Shown: positions 32,975 to 45,159, counted from the stretch's first letter. The stretch: DNA of 64,000 nucleotides from Eonycteris spelaea (GCA_003508835.1 PUFA01000665.1:60081-124080); one strand, 5' to 3'. Program-made: numbers and translations. Notes: generated by a model from the letters alone, not told the origin.

Positions 32975-34700
32975 GTGGGAATAGCAAGTGCACTGAGGTG
33001 GGACACAGGGAATTGTCCTACTGACCTCAGGAAGGGGAGAGTGTGGGACAGTCTGGAGAGCCAGGTGGATCGACTTTGACTCAAGGAGAGGTAAGGATGC
33101 CTCTGACACAGGTGAGGTCAGGTGGGAGAAAGTGTGATGGCTGTGTGATGGATTGTGCTACATTTCTTCCATTGAAGTCATGGATGAAAGTATAGAGATT
33201 TGTGAGAAAAATGCAGAGACAATCAGGGAATTGTTTGCCTCCTCTGTAGAAGAATGCAGGAGTTAAAAGCAACCACTTGCCTGGGGACTTAATTGTATTA
33301 TTCATTCATTCTTTCGTTCATTCATCGATACATATTCCTTGCTTAGAGGTAGGTAAGCGATGACTCACGTAGATAACGAAGCAATGACGACACTGGGAAT
33401 ACGAGGGAGGGGCCAGACAGGCCCTGGATCTTCCCACGGGCGCTCTCTCCCTGGGGAGGCCCCGCATCTCTCAGGCTGAGGGCAGAGACAGGAGCATGGG
33501 CACAGCTGACTCTCTCCGAGGTTCAGGCCCCATCCTGGCCCAGTACCAAGTGGCCTGGGTGACGAGGGACATGTCTTCAGTGGTAACTGTCAACCGAGCA
33601 CCCAGTGTTGGGCATGGTGTTTGGCAGGGGAACCCAGGCTGGCTAGACGACCTCATCCCGGCCTCATGGAGCTGACCCTGAAGAAGCAGCATAAAGACAG
33701 GAGGCGAACAGAGCCTCACCTGTAACACCCGATGCTGGGTCACCAGAGAGGCCACGGTCGCCCTTTATCCTGGTTCTGGGAGGGGATAAAGGTTGGTGGG
33801 ATCATGGGGGAGCAGGAATCAGAGACAACATGAGAGTAGAGGGGACACAGGCCTGACGTAAAGGTCCCCAGGGTTTAGGTGAAGTCCACAAACTGATATA
33901 ATCAGAGGAAGACAGAGATGAATCACATGACCCCGGAGGAGCGGACGACCAGCAACAATAGGATTTGAATTCAGAACAACCAGAGTGTCCAGGCAAGTGA
34001 CTCTGGGTCTAAGAAGATGCGCTTTGGTTTGTGAGGTCGCTGAGCTCGCTGACTGGTTGTGTGATCCACTGAAGCTTCTGGAAAGGGAGACGGGAAGGAG
34101 TGTGCGTCAGAGCGTGAGAGGTGAAGGGACGTGAGAAGGTGACAGAGGGACAGCAGAGTCCCCTTTGGGAAAGGTCGGAGGGAGAGTGAGATGGAGAAAG
34201 CCCAACAACTACACGTCCTTCTTTGAGTGTGTCCAGAAGTGAAATTAACTCAGTTTATAGGTTTGGTAACAAGAGAAGGTATATCCAAAATTTATAATTT
34301 TATTACCTCTTAAGACATTAATCATTTTATCTCTAAGAAATACAATTTGCCTCATTGGCCATTTCCTCGTGGAATAAAATTACCTTTTTTTAAAAAAAAA
34401 TTCTCTTTAATTCTTTACCATCTCAGTGTTCTCTTCAATAAATATGAGTTGAACAAAACATAGGCACATGTTCACGCTTTATTTGTATGAGAGTCATGTG
34501 TGTAACGTTTCAGAATTATTCTTCGACACTCTAGAGATGAGCAAGTGATCTAAGTGGATACTTTAACCTAATTTACTTATACTATTTTGATCAAGGACTG
34601 TCCTTAAGTGCAGGAATTAATTTTCTTGGGTCCTGGAGTGATTCCTGAGATGACTAAAATTTTTCTGTGCAGACCTTGTATTTCTCTAGAAATTTACCCC

Positions 34701-34749
<49 letters not shown>

Positions 34750-35850
34750 TTGTGTCAATGAGCTGAAGATGGTTGTTTGGGGTTGAAATTGATGGGTGAC
34801 AGGAGATGAAACGGAAGGATAGGGTGCAATCTGGGAAGATAAATGACCCTTGGCCTGAGGACATAGCATGATATTATGGACACACACAATATTACAGGAC
34901 GGTGACAAGGACATTCCAAGGTGGAGGAAACCAGGAGAATTTATCGCTACTCTTGTATTGTAATTGACCTCGTGTCCTGCAGAGGCAGAGGCACAGAAGA
35001 ACCAGAAGCAGGCTGACTCTCATCTTGCTCTGTGACCGTGACCTGCGAGGTGGAGACTCTCAGACACGACCCAGAGGTGACTGCGGAGGCAGGTTCTTCA
35101 TTTTGGGGGAAAAGTCACCCCCAGATGGAGGGTGTAGACAGCACAAGTTTCGAGTCTGGTCCTCATTTGACAGAGTAATCAGTGGATAAGGTCTCAGGGG
35201 TGGTGTGGAAGTGGCCACCACTGAGGGTTTTGAATCTTCTCTACCTTCCTTCTGCCTCTGGGAAGTGAGGCCACCTTTCTGCCTCTCCTAGACTACCTGA
35301 GTTTCAGATCATACCCCGTGGATGCGGCTGAGTGTGTCTTGGCCTGGGATTGATCTATTGCAGGAATATCAGAATGGTCAGCGAGCAAGCCGCAGCTCTA
35401 GGAGACAGGGACAGCCTGGCCTGTGTCCCTGCCCAGATCCCAGTGTCCACAGTGTCCCAACCTGAACTAACGATGGGGGTGAGGAGAGTGTGATATGTGT
35501 GGTGGGGATGTATTTGCTGAAAGTCCCATCATGTTTTAAATTCTCTTTGGACCCCCAATCTCCCAGCCTGTGGTTAGTCTGTGACTGATCCCAGTTCCAA
35601 CCAGACAGGCGCTGTGTAACCTAAACAATCAGACACTCTCCTCCCTGGTCACATGATGGTGCCAAGGAGGTGTGTGAGTGATCGGTCCAGCCATGCCGAA
35701 GACGGTTCCTGACCAGTGTGTCAGGTGAGGAGCCTCTCTCTTTCGGAGGGGTTTGTTGCGTGCATGTGATGCCTGGGACCACAGAGGCATTTTGTACCCA
35801 GGTGGGGAAACAGCCGAGGAGCAATATTTTGCCTCATTTGTCCTGTTTCT
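32975..35850. other. Duplicated spacer between V10 and V11
   Basis: Non-coding counterpart of 13611-16380, including the AT-rich tract and an expanded CA repeat. No gene recognised. Confidence 0.6.
34704..34747. repeat. (CA)n microsatellite
   Basis: A pure CA run of about 44 bases. The paralogous site near 15250 has only a short interrupted CA run. Confidence 0.95.
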
Positions 35851-35859
35851 TTTCCCAGG

Positions 35860-35965
35860 CAGTGTCAGCTCCCTGAGCACAGAGCCCCTCCTGTCTTGTC
35901 CGCACTGTATCCCGAGCTCCTAGACCCAAGTCAGGCACATAGTAGGTGTTCAGTACATGGTGTGG
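35860..35965 (+). mobile_element. L2 3'-end fragment
   Basis: Duplicate of the fragment at 16387, with CAGGCACATAGTAGGTGTTC intact. Confidence 0.7.
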
Positions 35966-36004
35966 ATGCGCATCCTCTGCATAGACACTCTCCTGAGTCA
36001 GACA

Positions 36005-36390
36005 CAGCTGGATTTGCGTCCCTGGCCCTGTCCTGATCCGTGATGTGGACGGCACTGTGTTTCCTCCAAATCCCATATGGAAACCCTCATCCTGCAAGTG
36101 ATAGTTCTGGAGACCAGGCCATGGGGAGATAACTAAGACAGAGGAGCTCAGTGCGGGTGGTGCCCTAATCACTAGGGCCGGTGTCTTTATGAGAGGAGAA
36201 ACCAGGGGTGAGCGCACACAGAGAAGGCCGTGTGAGGACTCGGGGGAACGCAGCTGTCTGCTGCCCAAGGAGCGAGACCTCGGGAGAGACCCACCTGCCC
36301 ACACCTCCGTCTTGGACTTCCCGCCTCACACCTGTGAGAACACACCTTTCTGCTGGTTCAGCCTCCCCGTGTGTAGATTATACTTCAGCA
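36005..36390 (-). mobile_element. ERVL-MaLR LTR (MLT1-type)
   Basis: Duplicate of the LTR at 16560, reverse orientation, between the L2 fragment and V11. Confidence 0.75.
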
Positions 36391-36703
36391 GCCCTGGCGC
36401 CAGCACAGCCCTCATGGACTCTGTCCCCAGGGCAGCCCGGCCCACATGTAAGAATTTCTGCTGTGTTACAGAAAATCAGTCACTGTGTTGGCAACAAGGA
36501 CAGGCTTGGGGACATATTTAGCTAGGACGAGGGCACATTATCTAGACAAAGGCCTCTGGTCTCAGACCTCACTTTTCGGTCAAACACAAAGAAGGCAGCT
36601 GTCTGGTCAGAGGAGTGGGGTCTGCTCAGGGAAGTCAGAGTGATCAGAGCTGGGATCAGCCAGCACTGCCTGGTGCCCTCTGCTCATTGCACAGGAAACA
36701 GCA

Positions 36704-36742
36704 GGTTCTTGTCTCACTTCCCCACGGGTCTGGAGCACTGTG
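36704..36742 (-). promoter_or_regulatory. V11 recombination signal
   Basis: Nonamer complement GGTTCTTGT (one mismatch), 23-bp spacer, perfect heptamer complement CACTGTG. Confidence 0.9.
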
Positions 36743-37205
36743 CGAGCACTGAGACTGTTGTCCCATGCTGAGCAGTAATAATCGGCCTCGTCCTCAGCCT
36801 GAAGCCCACTGATGGTCAGGGAGGCTGAACTGCCAGACTTGGAGCCAGAAAATCGGTCAGGGACCCCAGAGACTCGATTGCTATCACAATAGATGAGCGA
36901 TTTGGGGGCTGTTCCGGGTGCTGCTGGGCCCACTGCATACAGTAACCACCCCCGATATTGGAGCTGCTTCCAGTGCAGGAGATGGTGACACTCTGTCCCA
37001 GGGCCCCAGACACTGAGGACGGCTGGGTCAGCACAGACTGGGCCCAGGAGCCTGGAAGAGGGAGAGACACAGAGATGGTGATGCTGGGGCTAGAGACAAG
37101 AGGAGGGAGCGGGCCCCGTGTGGACTCCCATGGCCCCTCCCTCTCCCGTATCCAGTCACCTGTGCAGTGAGCGAGGAGGGTGAGGAGGAGAGGGGACCAG
37201 GCCAT
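36743..37205 (-). pseudogene. IGLV: V11: IGLV1-like, single frameshift, extra CDR cysteines
   Basis: Exon 1 is 37205-37160 ([16 protein letters not shown]); exon 2 is 37051-36743. The frame [36 protein letters not shown] is open, then a one-base deletion in framework 2 shifts it. The remainder ([46 protein letters not shown]) is intact in the next frame. Cysteines appear in CDR1 (YCMQW) and at the edge of CDR2 (IYCDSN), unlike the other IGLV1 copies. The leader, octamer and RSS are good. The one missing base lies in a C/G run and may be a base-call error. Confidence 0.85.
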
Positions 37206-37314
37206 GGTGGAGATGATCACCGAGTCCTGTCCTCTGTGTCCCCACAGCTGAGGCAGAGCTTCCCCCAAGTCTCTCCCTCCCCTCTTCAAGCTCTGCCAGA
37301 GGGAGGGTCCACTC

Positions 37315-37322
37315 ATGCAAAT
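37315..37322 (-). promoter_or_regulatory. V11 octamer, perfect
   Basis: Plus strand ATGCAAAT, 110 bp upstream of the V11 ATG. Confidence 0.87.
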
Positions 37323-37518
37323 GAGCCCCCCAGCTTTCTGATCCCTCACTGGGACCCTGGTCAGGCCCCTCTGCCTGAAGGAGTTAGGGCGTGGGCCAGG
37401 GTGGCTCTGTGTGGTGTGGGCAGGTCACAGCTGTGAGGCCTGAGCAGAGGGCACCAGGCAGTGCCGCCAGGTGGCTGATCCCAGCTCTGATCACCTTGAT
37501 GTCAGGAACAGGCCCAGT

Positions 37519-37532
37519 GTGCCCCCTGGTGT
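37519..37532 (-). promoter_or_regulatory. CTCF-core-like motif 5' of V11
   Basis: 13 of 14 positions, 314 bp upstream of the ATG. Confidence 0.45.
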
Positions 37533-37570
37533 CCAGGCGCAGACACATCATTGTGTGACATGGTGACCAG

Positions 37571-39120
37571 AGCCCATAGGAAATAACTGTGCCTCCCACT
37601 GATCTTTTCACTGCCCTTGTATGGGGCCAGAACTGTGTCCCTTTATGTGGCCTCCGCATCACTTCAGGGCATCTTTAGCTTCACTCGAACTCCTCAGGGT
37701 GACAGTCCCCGGCTCCCTTGGCTGTTCAGTGGTCCGGACTGAGGTGGTGTCTCATACAGAGTCCTCTCAGGTCAGGATCAAGTCTAGAGCAGTGACCGTC
37801 CCCATGGACGCATGTCCCCTTCTGTGCAGGATGCAGGTTTAATCACCATTTGTCCCCTCCCAGGTGCCCAGAGCTCTCTGACCTGGGGATGGCCCACTGT
37901 CCTGAGGAGTAGGGGCTCTTCTCCCTGGGGCTGGGAAGGGGTGGGGAGGACACGCCCTTCCGTGCAGCCCCCGAGGGCGACGCTGTGTAAGTCCTTGTGG
38001 TCTGTATTTTCTCCCGCTCACCAAGTTCTCCAGGTCCTGGGAGTAGAGATTCCCACCTAGGCGTCTGTCCCTAGGCTCCCAGTGACATGTCTGCAAGGGC
38101 TGTGGCTAAATGACATTGTTTCTGTCATTTACCTAAGTCTAATGAGGAAAAATTTGCAAAAAGCTCTAAGATGAAATGACATAAGTTTTCAAGTTGCTCT
38201 GATAGAAATTGATTAAGAATTCATATACTGGTCACTATGTACCCACTTAAATAGCATGTATATCATTTTCCATAAAATTCACCTCAATAAAATAGATTTT
38301 AAAAATAACTTTAATGTCATTCTGAAGATAAAAGTAAAATCAGAAGTGTATTTTTTTTTTTAATCTGTGCTTATTGCCAAGAGAACGTCGATGGAAATTG
38401 TGGTAAGTAAATGGCTGGAAAAGCAGTGGTAAAGAAACACCCCCTGTTCTCAGGTGAATAATGGCATATAAAGTTTTCCCTAAAACACTTGCTAGTTTAT
38501 TTATTCATATTATTTATCATGAGTGTTGTATCATGGGACTGGTCCTGCCCAGTGAAACCCCACGAGGGGCATCCTGATCACAGCTGGTGCTGTCACACCT
38601 TCCTCCTCTCGATCAGGAAGCTGATTGTAAAAATTTCCGGAGTCCTGGATCTTTCCTTTAAACAGCAAGTGTCTCACGAGCACTTCTCTGGAGCAGGGTA
38701 TATGTTAGGCAGTGAGGACTCATTTCAGAGCAGACCTGTTAACAATTCACAGAATGAAAAGTCAAGTTTCTAAAGAAACTGTAACATCCATATTTCCTAA
38801 ATTTAATTCAATGAGATTAAAAACGAAATGTGATGAAAAACTATACTTATAACGATACAGAAAATTGAGGTTTTTTCCCCTTGATTCTTAGCTGGCAAAG
38901 CCCATCGTTGGGACATCTCTTCTGGAGGAAAAACCTTTGACTCTGCCTATTCAGCTGGTCCAGCTCTCGCTGTTCCCTGTGGATTATAAAATCAGAGCTC
39001 TGGTTTAACTGGAAGAGTTAAGTCACATTTCTCTCATGGGGACCGCCTGGAGAGAGGAGTCACCTGATCGTGTGACCTTCACCCATGAGATGGTTCATAG
39101 ACCAGGCTGGGCCGAGGGCA
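37571..39120. other. V11 5' flank and AT-rich spacer
   Basis: 37571-38060 belongs to the IGLV1-unit 5' flank also seen upstream of V4, V14 and V17. 38100-38500 is AT-rich. No gene recognised. Confidence 0.5.
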
Positions 39121-39159
39121 GGTTTCTGTCCTGCTTTCTGACATGACGCGGCCACTGTG
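39121..39159 (-). promoter_or_regulatory. V12 recombination signal
   Basis: Nonamer complement GGTTTCTGT (one mismatch), 23-bp spacer, perfect heptamer complement CACTGTG, well preserved for a dead gene. Confidence 0.85.
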
Positions 39160-39592
39160 CCGAGCACCGTGTGCACCAGCCCGCAGTAGTCCTCGGCCTC
39201 GTCCTGGGCTGGTCCCCGAGAGGGTCAGGGCAGCTTTGCCCCAAGGATGGAGCCAAAGAATCGAGCAGGTGACCATGTGTTTCTCTTGTTTATGTCATAA
39301 ACAAGTGTTGTGGGGACTTGTCCCAATTTCTGCTGAAACCAGGATGACTAGTGATCGTTGGTGACAGCTCCGGTGCTGGGGCCACAGGTGAGGATGACCG
39401 TCCCTCCTGGGGACACGGTCAGGGAGGTTCCTGAGTCATCACAGCCTGAGAACTGGACCCTGGAATGAACGCAGACACATGTCAAGAATGAGGACGGAAG
39501 GCAGAGAGGTCCCTCCAAGGGCAGGTCTCTGAGAACACCGTGAAGCTGGGAGTGAGTGAGGACGGGGAGGAGGAGGAGACACATCAAGCCAT
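39160..39592 (-). pseudogene. IGLV: V12: IGLV7-like pseudogene
   Basis: The leader exon begins at the ATG at 39592 but reads TGA at codon 3, is 47 instead of 46 nt long, and its donor GT has become CT. Exon 2 is 39459-39160: SGTSLTVSPGG and ILTCGPSTGAVT, then a stop just before SSWFQQKLGQ, and later frameshifts around ARFFGSILG. Paralogue of V2; V12 has the better RSS, V2 the better leader. Confidence 0.85.
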
Positions 39593-39923
39593 GGTGCAGG
39601 CGTTTCAGGGACACTCTGGCCCCAGCTGACACTGGACACTCTGATGTCTCTTTTATCTCCCTCAGCTCCCTGGGGTAAGGATTTCTGTTGGGGTCATGCT
39701 TGACGCATATCTGAGGACTTTAGGTCCCTACCCCTGCCCAAATGACTCTGTGTCCTCAGCCCAGGATGAGCTGCATTGTCAGAAGGCCTGGGGTGCCCGT
39801 GAGCTCTGAGTCGCTCCCTGAGAGGAAGCACCTGCTGTAAACTAACTCAGGCCAGTGAGCCGGCCTTCAGGGCCATCAAGTCTGAATTTGCTGCAGGCCT
39901 TGCTCACCTCCTGTGGGTCCACA

Positions 39924-39937
39924 GCGCCCCCTGGTGA
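39924..39937 (-). promoter_or_regulatory. CTCF-core-like motif 5' of V12
   Basis: 13 of 14 positions, 332 bp upstream of the leader ATG. A second, weaker match (12/14) lies at 40663-40676. Confidence 0.45.
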
Positions 39938-41089
39938 CACCATCAGGAGAAATGTACAGTAGTGGGAATGACTCAGAGCAAAAGCCCCCTTCTTTCAAAT
40001 ACATTGAAATCTTATTAACGCTCCACTTGGTTTTCCAGGTAACAGCAGACTCATTGCGTCTCTGTCTTTCATAACCTTCTTTGGTTCTTTTTCTCCAGGT
40101 GCCACAAGTATCTTCCTCAAAACCGAGATCCAATCTACTTGTCAACCAGTTCCTCAGTCCATGTAGTGACGTGCATAGTCCACCTACCGTCATGTTCACT
40201 TCTGTGATTTCCCTTCATGTTCTTGTTCTGCTCATTATTTCATTTTTGGATTCTCTCCTCCTCGTTTGTTTCGAGTGTGCCCTTAATTCTTTATCAAAGG
40301 GATTTTATGATCACTGCTTTGATTGTCACATTTAACACAGATAATTTCAGAATCTCAGTGTTGCTATCTGTTGATTGCTTTTCTTATTTAGCTTGGGATG
40401 TGCCTAGTACTTGGTATGAGGAGTGATTTTTTCTCTGTATCCTGTGCATTTTGGATATTATATTATGGACTCTGGGTCATTTTTAATCTTCCTTACATCG
40501 GGCGATCCTTCTGTTGAGGGCCAAGGGAATTAGACCTTCAGCTTCCCTGGGGTCTGGCATGTTGGACCACTGACTCCCATGGTCTTGCTGCAGCTGACCT
40601 TCGAAGGACAGTGGGACAGTGATTGTAACAGGCTGGTTCCCCTGTGGTGGGTATGTAAGACAAGCCCCCTGCTGGCCCCGCTGACCTCAGGGAGGGAATC
40701 ACAGGGCTGAGGGAGCTGCTGCGCTCAGTGGGGGTGTGAACGCAGCTATCCACTGGGCCCTGTGCCTCGCTGACACCAGGGAAGGGAGGGGCCACCTGCA
40801 GCACCAACTCCCCTGCCTCCCACCCCTTGTTCAGGGCTGTTAATGCAGGTCAAGGCTCAGCTCTCACTGGTTCCCACAGTCACCTGCAGGGGGCGCAGGA
40901 GTAGAGACTCTGCCTTATACCATGTTTTTCAGTCTCATTGCTGAGGGATGGGGTTCCAGTCCTGCTTCCTGCTGGGCTGCCAGAATCATGGATGAGGATC
41001 ATGACTTTTACTTTCTACTCTTTTCTCCTGGTTGGACTATCAGGATCAAATGCCCTATCTAGAGGACATGACAGCCCATCAGGACACTC

Positions 41090-41285
41090 AATCAGAATGG
41101 CAAGAAAAAGATGCCAAGAGTATAAAGATAATTTAAGGAGGATATGGGACACTATGAAGGCTTCAAATATTCATCTGATCGGCATCACAGAAGAAAATCA
41201 AGATGTTGAACAGCTGTTTGAAGAAATAATGATGGAAAACTTCCCTAACTTGGTGAAGGAAATGTATATAAAACCCCACAATTAT
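41090..41285 (+). mobile_element. L1 ORF1 fragment
   Basis: An open frame here reads RIWDTMKASNIHLIGITEE, then EQLFEEIMMENFPNL and a K-E-rich end. These are the hallmark motifs of the L1 ORF1 protein C-terminal half. Only about 65 codons remain. It abuts the IGLV1-unit 3' flank (from about 41290), where other units have the MaLR LTR. Confidence 0.85.
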
Positions 41286-41510
41286 TTGGCCCCACATCTA
41301 GGGATTTCTGTTCTATTTGAGAAAATCAGTCAATGTGTTGCCAACAAGAACAGGCTTTGGGGATAAATTGAGAGAGGACAAGGACACATTATCTAGACAA
41401 AGTTCCCTGGGGTAGGGCTCAGATGTCACTTTAGGTCAAACAAAGGAGACAGCTGTCTGGTCAGAGCAGTGGGGTCTGCTCAGGGAAGCCCCATTGCACA
41501 GGAAACAGCA

Positions 41511-41549
41511 GGTTCTTGTCTCACTTCCCCACAGGTCTGGAGCACTGTG
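41511..41549 (-). promoter_or_regulatory. V13 recombination signal
   Basis: Nonamer complement GGTTCTTGT (one mismatch), 23-bp spacer, perfect heptamer complement CACTGTG. Confidence 0.9.
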
Positions 41550-42010
41550 GAGCATGAGACTGCTGTCACCAGTCTGGCAGTAATAATCGGCCTCGTCCTC
41601 AGCCTGGAGCCCACGGATGGTCAGGGAGGCCGAGTTGCCAGACTTGGAGCCAGAGAATCGGTCGGGGACCCCCGAGTCTCGATTGCTGTCACCATAGATG
41701 AGGCGTTTGGGGGCTGTTCCCGGGAGCTGCTGGAACCATTGCACATAATACTTCCCGACGTTGGAGCTGCTTCCAGTGCAGGAGATGGTGACGCTCTGTC
41801 CCAGGGCCCAGACACTGAGGACGGCTGGGTCAGCACAGACTGGGCCCAGGAGCCTGGAAGAGGGAGAGACACAGAGATGGTGATGCTGGGGCTAGAGACA
41901 AGAGGAGGGAGCAGGGCCCCGTGTGGCCTCCCATGGCCCCCTGCCCTGTCCCCATATCTAGTCACCTGTGCAGTGAGCAAGGAGGGTGAGGAGAAGGGGG
42001 ACCAGGCCAT
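41550..42010 (-). pseudogene. IGLV: V13: IGLV1-like with leader and framework 1 frameshifts
   Basis: Exon 1 is 42010-41966, 45 instead of 46 nt because of a one-base deletion, so the hydrophobic leader is read out of frame (MAWSPFSSPSL). Exon 2 is 41853-41550: [12 protein letters not shown], then a one-base deletion in a C run of framework 1. From MQWFQQLPG through [14 protein letters not shown] to [14 protein letters not shown] the frame is clean. The octamer and RSS are good. Both lesions are single-base losses. Confidence 0.85.
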
Positions 42011-42119
42011 GGTGGAGATGATCACCGAGTCCTGTCCTCTGTGTCCCCACAGCTGAGGCAGAGCTTCCCCCAAGTCTCTCCCTCCCCTCTTCAAGCTCTG
42101 CCAGAGGGAGGGTCCACTC

Positions 42120-42127
42120 ATGCAAAT
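42120..42127 (-). promoter_or_regulatory. V13 octamer, perfect
   Basis: Plus strand ATGCAAAT, 110 bp upstream of the V13 ATG. Confidence 0.87.
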
Positions 42128-42544
42128 GAGACCCAAAGCTTTCTGATCCCTCACTGGAACCCGGGTCAGGGCCCCACTGTCCCAGGCTGTCAGATGATGG
42201 GCAGGTGCAGGGCTATGTGGGGCCCAAGGGATTTGGGAGGTCACAGCTGTGAGCCTTGAGCAGAGGGCACCTGACAGTTCCAGTCTAGTCCACTGTAGTC
42301 TAGTCTCTCTCACCTTGCTGAACCCCGTCCCACATAAATCCAGCACAGTTAGCTCTCCAGCTGAATCAACCCAGCAGAATGAGGCTGGAAACCAACACAC
42401 ACCACTCTGAGCACGCTCGCGTAAACACATGAAGAAATTCCCCCAGGGAGCTCTTAGTGCAGGCCCATCATCCTTATTATTTTCTCTCGTCCATTCATCT
42501 GTCCTGCCCTGTCTGCAAAGAGACAGTTAAAAACTGGTTCCTAT

Positions 42545-42935
42545 TTAACTATGGAAAAAAAAAAATGAAATCCTACCATTTGCGATGACACAGATGGACC
42601 TACAGGTGATTACACTGAGGGAAATAAGTCTGACAGAGACGGACAAATGCCATAGGATTTCATCGACACGCGGAATCTAAGGAACAAAAAAGAACAAACT
42701 AATTGTAAACAGACTCACAAATCTAGAGGACAATCTGGTGACGGCTAGAGGGGAGGGGTGGGGGGCCGGGAGAATGCGGTGACGGGTTAAAGAGGTACAG
42801 GTCAGCAGTTGAGAGATGGGCAGGGGGAGCGAGGCGTAGGGAATGCGGGGGCAGCAGTGTGATGGCCGTGTGCGGGGCCAGAGGGAGGACAGAGCAGTCA
42901 GGGGCATCGTCCCACAGAGTGAAACCTACACTAAA
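42545..42935 (+). mobile_element. L1 3'-end fragment
   Basis: Reads the familiar L1 ORF2/3'-UTR series: GAAATCCTACCATTTGCGA, GATGGACCTACAGGTGATTA, GGAAATAAGTCTGACAGAGA, then a G-rich 3'-UTR stretch. Diverged and truncated. Confidence 0.8.
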
Positions 42936-43590
42936 AAAATCCCCTCTGTCTACACTAATTTAAGAAAACTGCCCTATTTCAATAAAATTGCAAAAAAATT
43001 ATTATCATTCAAAATGAGAAAATTAAATCTTCATATAAGATTGCATGGTAATTTTTGACAACTGTGTCTGATTTTTTAAAAGATACACACACCATATTTT
43101 CAATTTAAAAATTGTTTTTATATGGATAGTTCACAAATCTTCGAATTTTTACTCAAGCAGTTTTACATAGGTAATATGAATAATATATTTTTCATTATTT
43201 AACTCATTGTATAGTCCTATTATAACTTGTTGAAATATTTAAAAAAATATATTAATAAAGTTTATAGTGACTTTACCAAACTCTTAATCAGTGCAACATT
43301 TTGAAATTATATTCCCTTGAGTTTTCTAAGTGATGTTTGTTTGCAATTAATAAAATAGAAGTCCTGCTCCTGCACATTAAGTCTGATAGCTGCCGTTTAA
43401 CTTGCAGACATATTGTGTTGATAGGAGATACCACAAGCTATTACGTAGTATCTGTCATGGCCGTCATTTTTGCCTGGGATGTTTTCACCATTAAGAAGTC
43501 AAGAACGATGCTAGACAGGCAGCTGCAGCCTAGTAACGATGTCAACACTCTTTGAGGAGTTAATAAACACGGCGTTGTTGTGTGTGTAGA
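42936..43590. other. AT-rich spacer
   Basis: Strongly AT-rich, with no gene recognised. Confidence 0.55.
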
Positions 43591-43599
43591 TATGCGCCA

Positions 43600-45029
43600 G
43601 TGCAATAAAAACTAACCAGAAACACGAGCACCTGAGTGTGAACGTGACCCACAATGAGTTCAGATGAGCTGTATTTGGATCCAGAGTCAAGCTGACTGAA
43701 GGGGGAAAAAAGACCTTTTTTTTTTTGGACCCCGAGAGCAGTTCATTTGAAATGACACCGGCCTGCACAGATTCTGACACTGTGCAAGGTGGCTTTGTGA
43801 CTCATAAAGCAGAAACTGGCTCATCTGCCCAATGGAATGGCAGAAAGAAGGGTCCGTGGCCTGCGCTTCGTGCCCAAGATGTCCTCAGTACCTTGGTGGG
43901 CCTCAGCAAGCCCCACGTCCAGGTAAAGCGAGAGATGTCGCAGCAGTCTGAACCTCCGGCAGGGGGGCCTCCAGCAATTCCAGCTTCACAGCCTGAATTC
44001 TGGAAGGAGCAGGGACCCGAGGCTTCTCCGTGGCGCGTCCATCACTCTGTGCCCCGTGCCCTCCCCTCCAGCGTCCTCACACACTCACCTCCTCAAAGTG
44101 TCCTCCGTGTCCTACAGAAAAAGGGACAAAATGACTGTGGGAACATGAGCCCCCACAGGGCTGCGTATGTGTGTCTGGCCCCAGATATCTCCTCTGTGGT
44201 GAACTGTGGCCCCGGTGGAGAGTACCAGCGGATGCGGCCCGATGGGATAACTTCCGACGTGATGACTCCTGCCCGGCGCCCTGGGCCGCAGCCATGGTGG
44301 GCGTCCACCCTCCTCTCAGGCTGCAGGAGTTTCCCCCGCGTTCTCTCTGGCAAAACCTGCCGTCAAGGACATAACTGCCTTTGGGGATCGCCAACACGGG
44401 GCCCCAGGTGGACACGCACAGCCCTAGGGGCTGGATGCCAAGGCCGCGGGGCAGCGACCTCTCAGGGTGCAGCCCCTGCTCTGTTCGCGGGAACTGAGGT
44501 GTCCCGGTCCAGGGGTAGGCACTGACACTGCCCGCCTCAGGGCGGCAGGGAGCTCCACAATCGCTTGGGGGGCCGGCTGCCCTCAGGGCTGGGAGTTCAC
44601 CACTCCCACCCTACCGCCGGGCTGTGCCCTCAGGAGCCTCAGGCTCAATGCGCAGGGGACAGGCAGCTGCTGGCAAAGGTGGTCCTGTCGTTCCCTCCAG
44701 GCAAGGAGCCAACCATGCCCACCCAGAGGGCTATATCTGATGCACACAAAGGCACCTGCGGCCCGGGGACCGACCTTGCAGATGCTGATCCATAGCGACA
44801 AGAAGCAGCACTGCGCCTGCGCACTGGGATGAGCCAGCGTCCAACGCAGGCATCTCCCTCGCCCCTCCCCCGACTCCGGAGGGCAACCCTCCTGACCCCT
44901 CACCTTCAGCATCTTCTGGACCAAGGCCTGGCACCTCTGCTCCAGCTCCAGGATGCAGATCTCGAGCTCCTGGCTCTTTTGGCCCAGAGTGGCCTCACTG
45001 TCCCTCAGCCTCTGCAGAACCTCTTCAAA
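43600..45029 (-). pseudogene. TRIM/butyrophilin-like pseudogene: coiled coil and start of B30.2
   Basis: On the minus strand, 45029-44904 encodes FEEVLQRLRDSEATLGQ and continues as a heptad-like ELEICILELEQRCQ segment ending in a GTGAGG donor, as in TRIM-family coiled-coil exons. At 43695 an AG acceptor opens a PRY-like start (VSLTLDPNTAHLNSL), after which the B30.2 domain is lost. An intermediate exon-like piece at about 43830-43990 resembles 60370-60510 in the second copy. Exons are incomplete and there are stops. The exact family member is unknown; butyrophilin-like is the alternative. Confidence 0.7.
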
Positions 45030-45159
45030 ACCTCTCCTCTCACCTGGATCCTGAGTACCCCATCCATGTGTTTGGCATGTGATCGACCATTTTCCAAGTC
45101 CAGGGTTGGGGCCTGTGTTGTTTAAAACAAATCAGAATATCCTGTCTTTGTTTGCCATG

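Larger units (their letters stand above)
32335..37570. repeat. Segmental duplication B, copy 2 (V10+V11 block)
   Basis: Paralogue of 11780-17990 lacking the 1.2-kb segment 12420-13610. The join lies at about 32970. Confidence 0.88.
39121..40990. repeat. Segmental duplication C, copy 2 (V12 unit)
   Basis: Paralogue of 8369-10070, with conserved order of V exon, leader, CTCF-like motif and an opposite-strand GC-rich motif near 40881-40899. Confidence 0.75.

Noticed and set aside
40938..41366. 142-codon plus-strand protein as a host gene
   Set aside because: The recognisable core is an L1 ORF1 fragment; the ends are flank sequence read in frame by chance.
43725..44525. 266-codon plus-strand open frame
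   Set aside because: It lies antisense to the TRIM-like pseudogene in CpG-rich DNA and shows no domain; long frames are expected there by composition.
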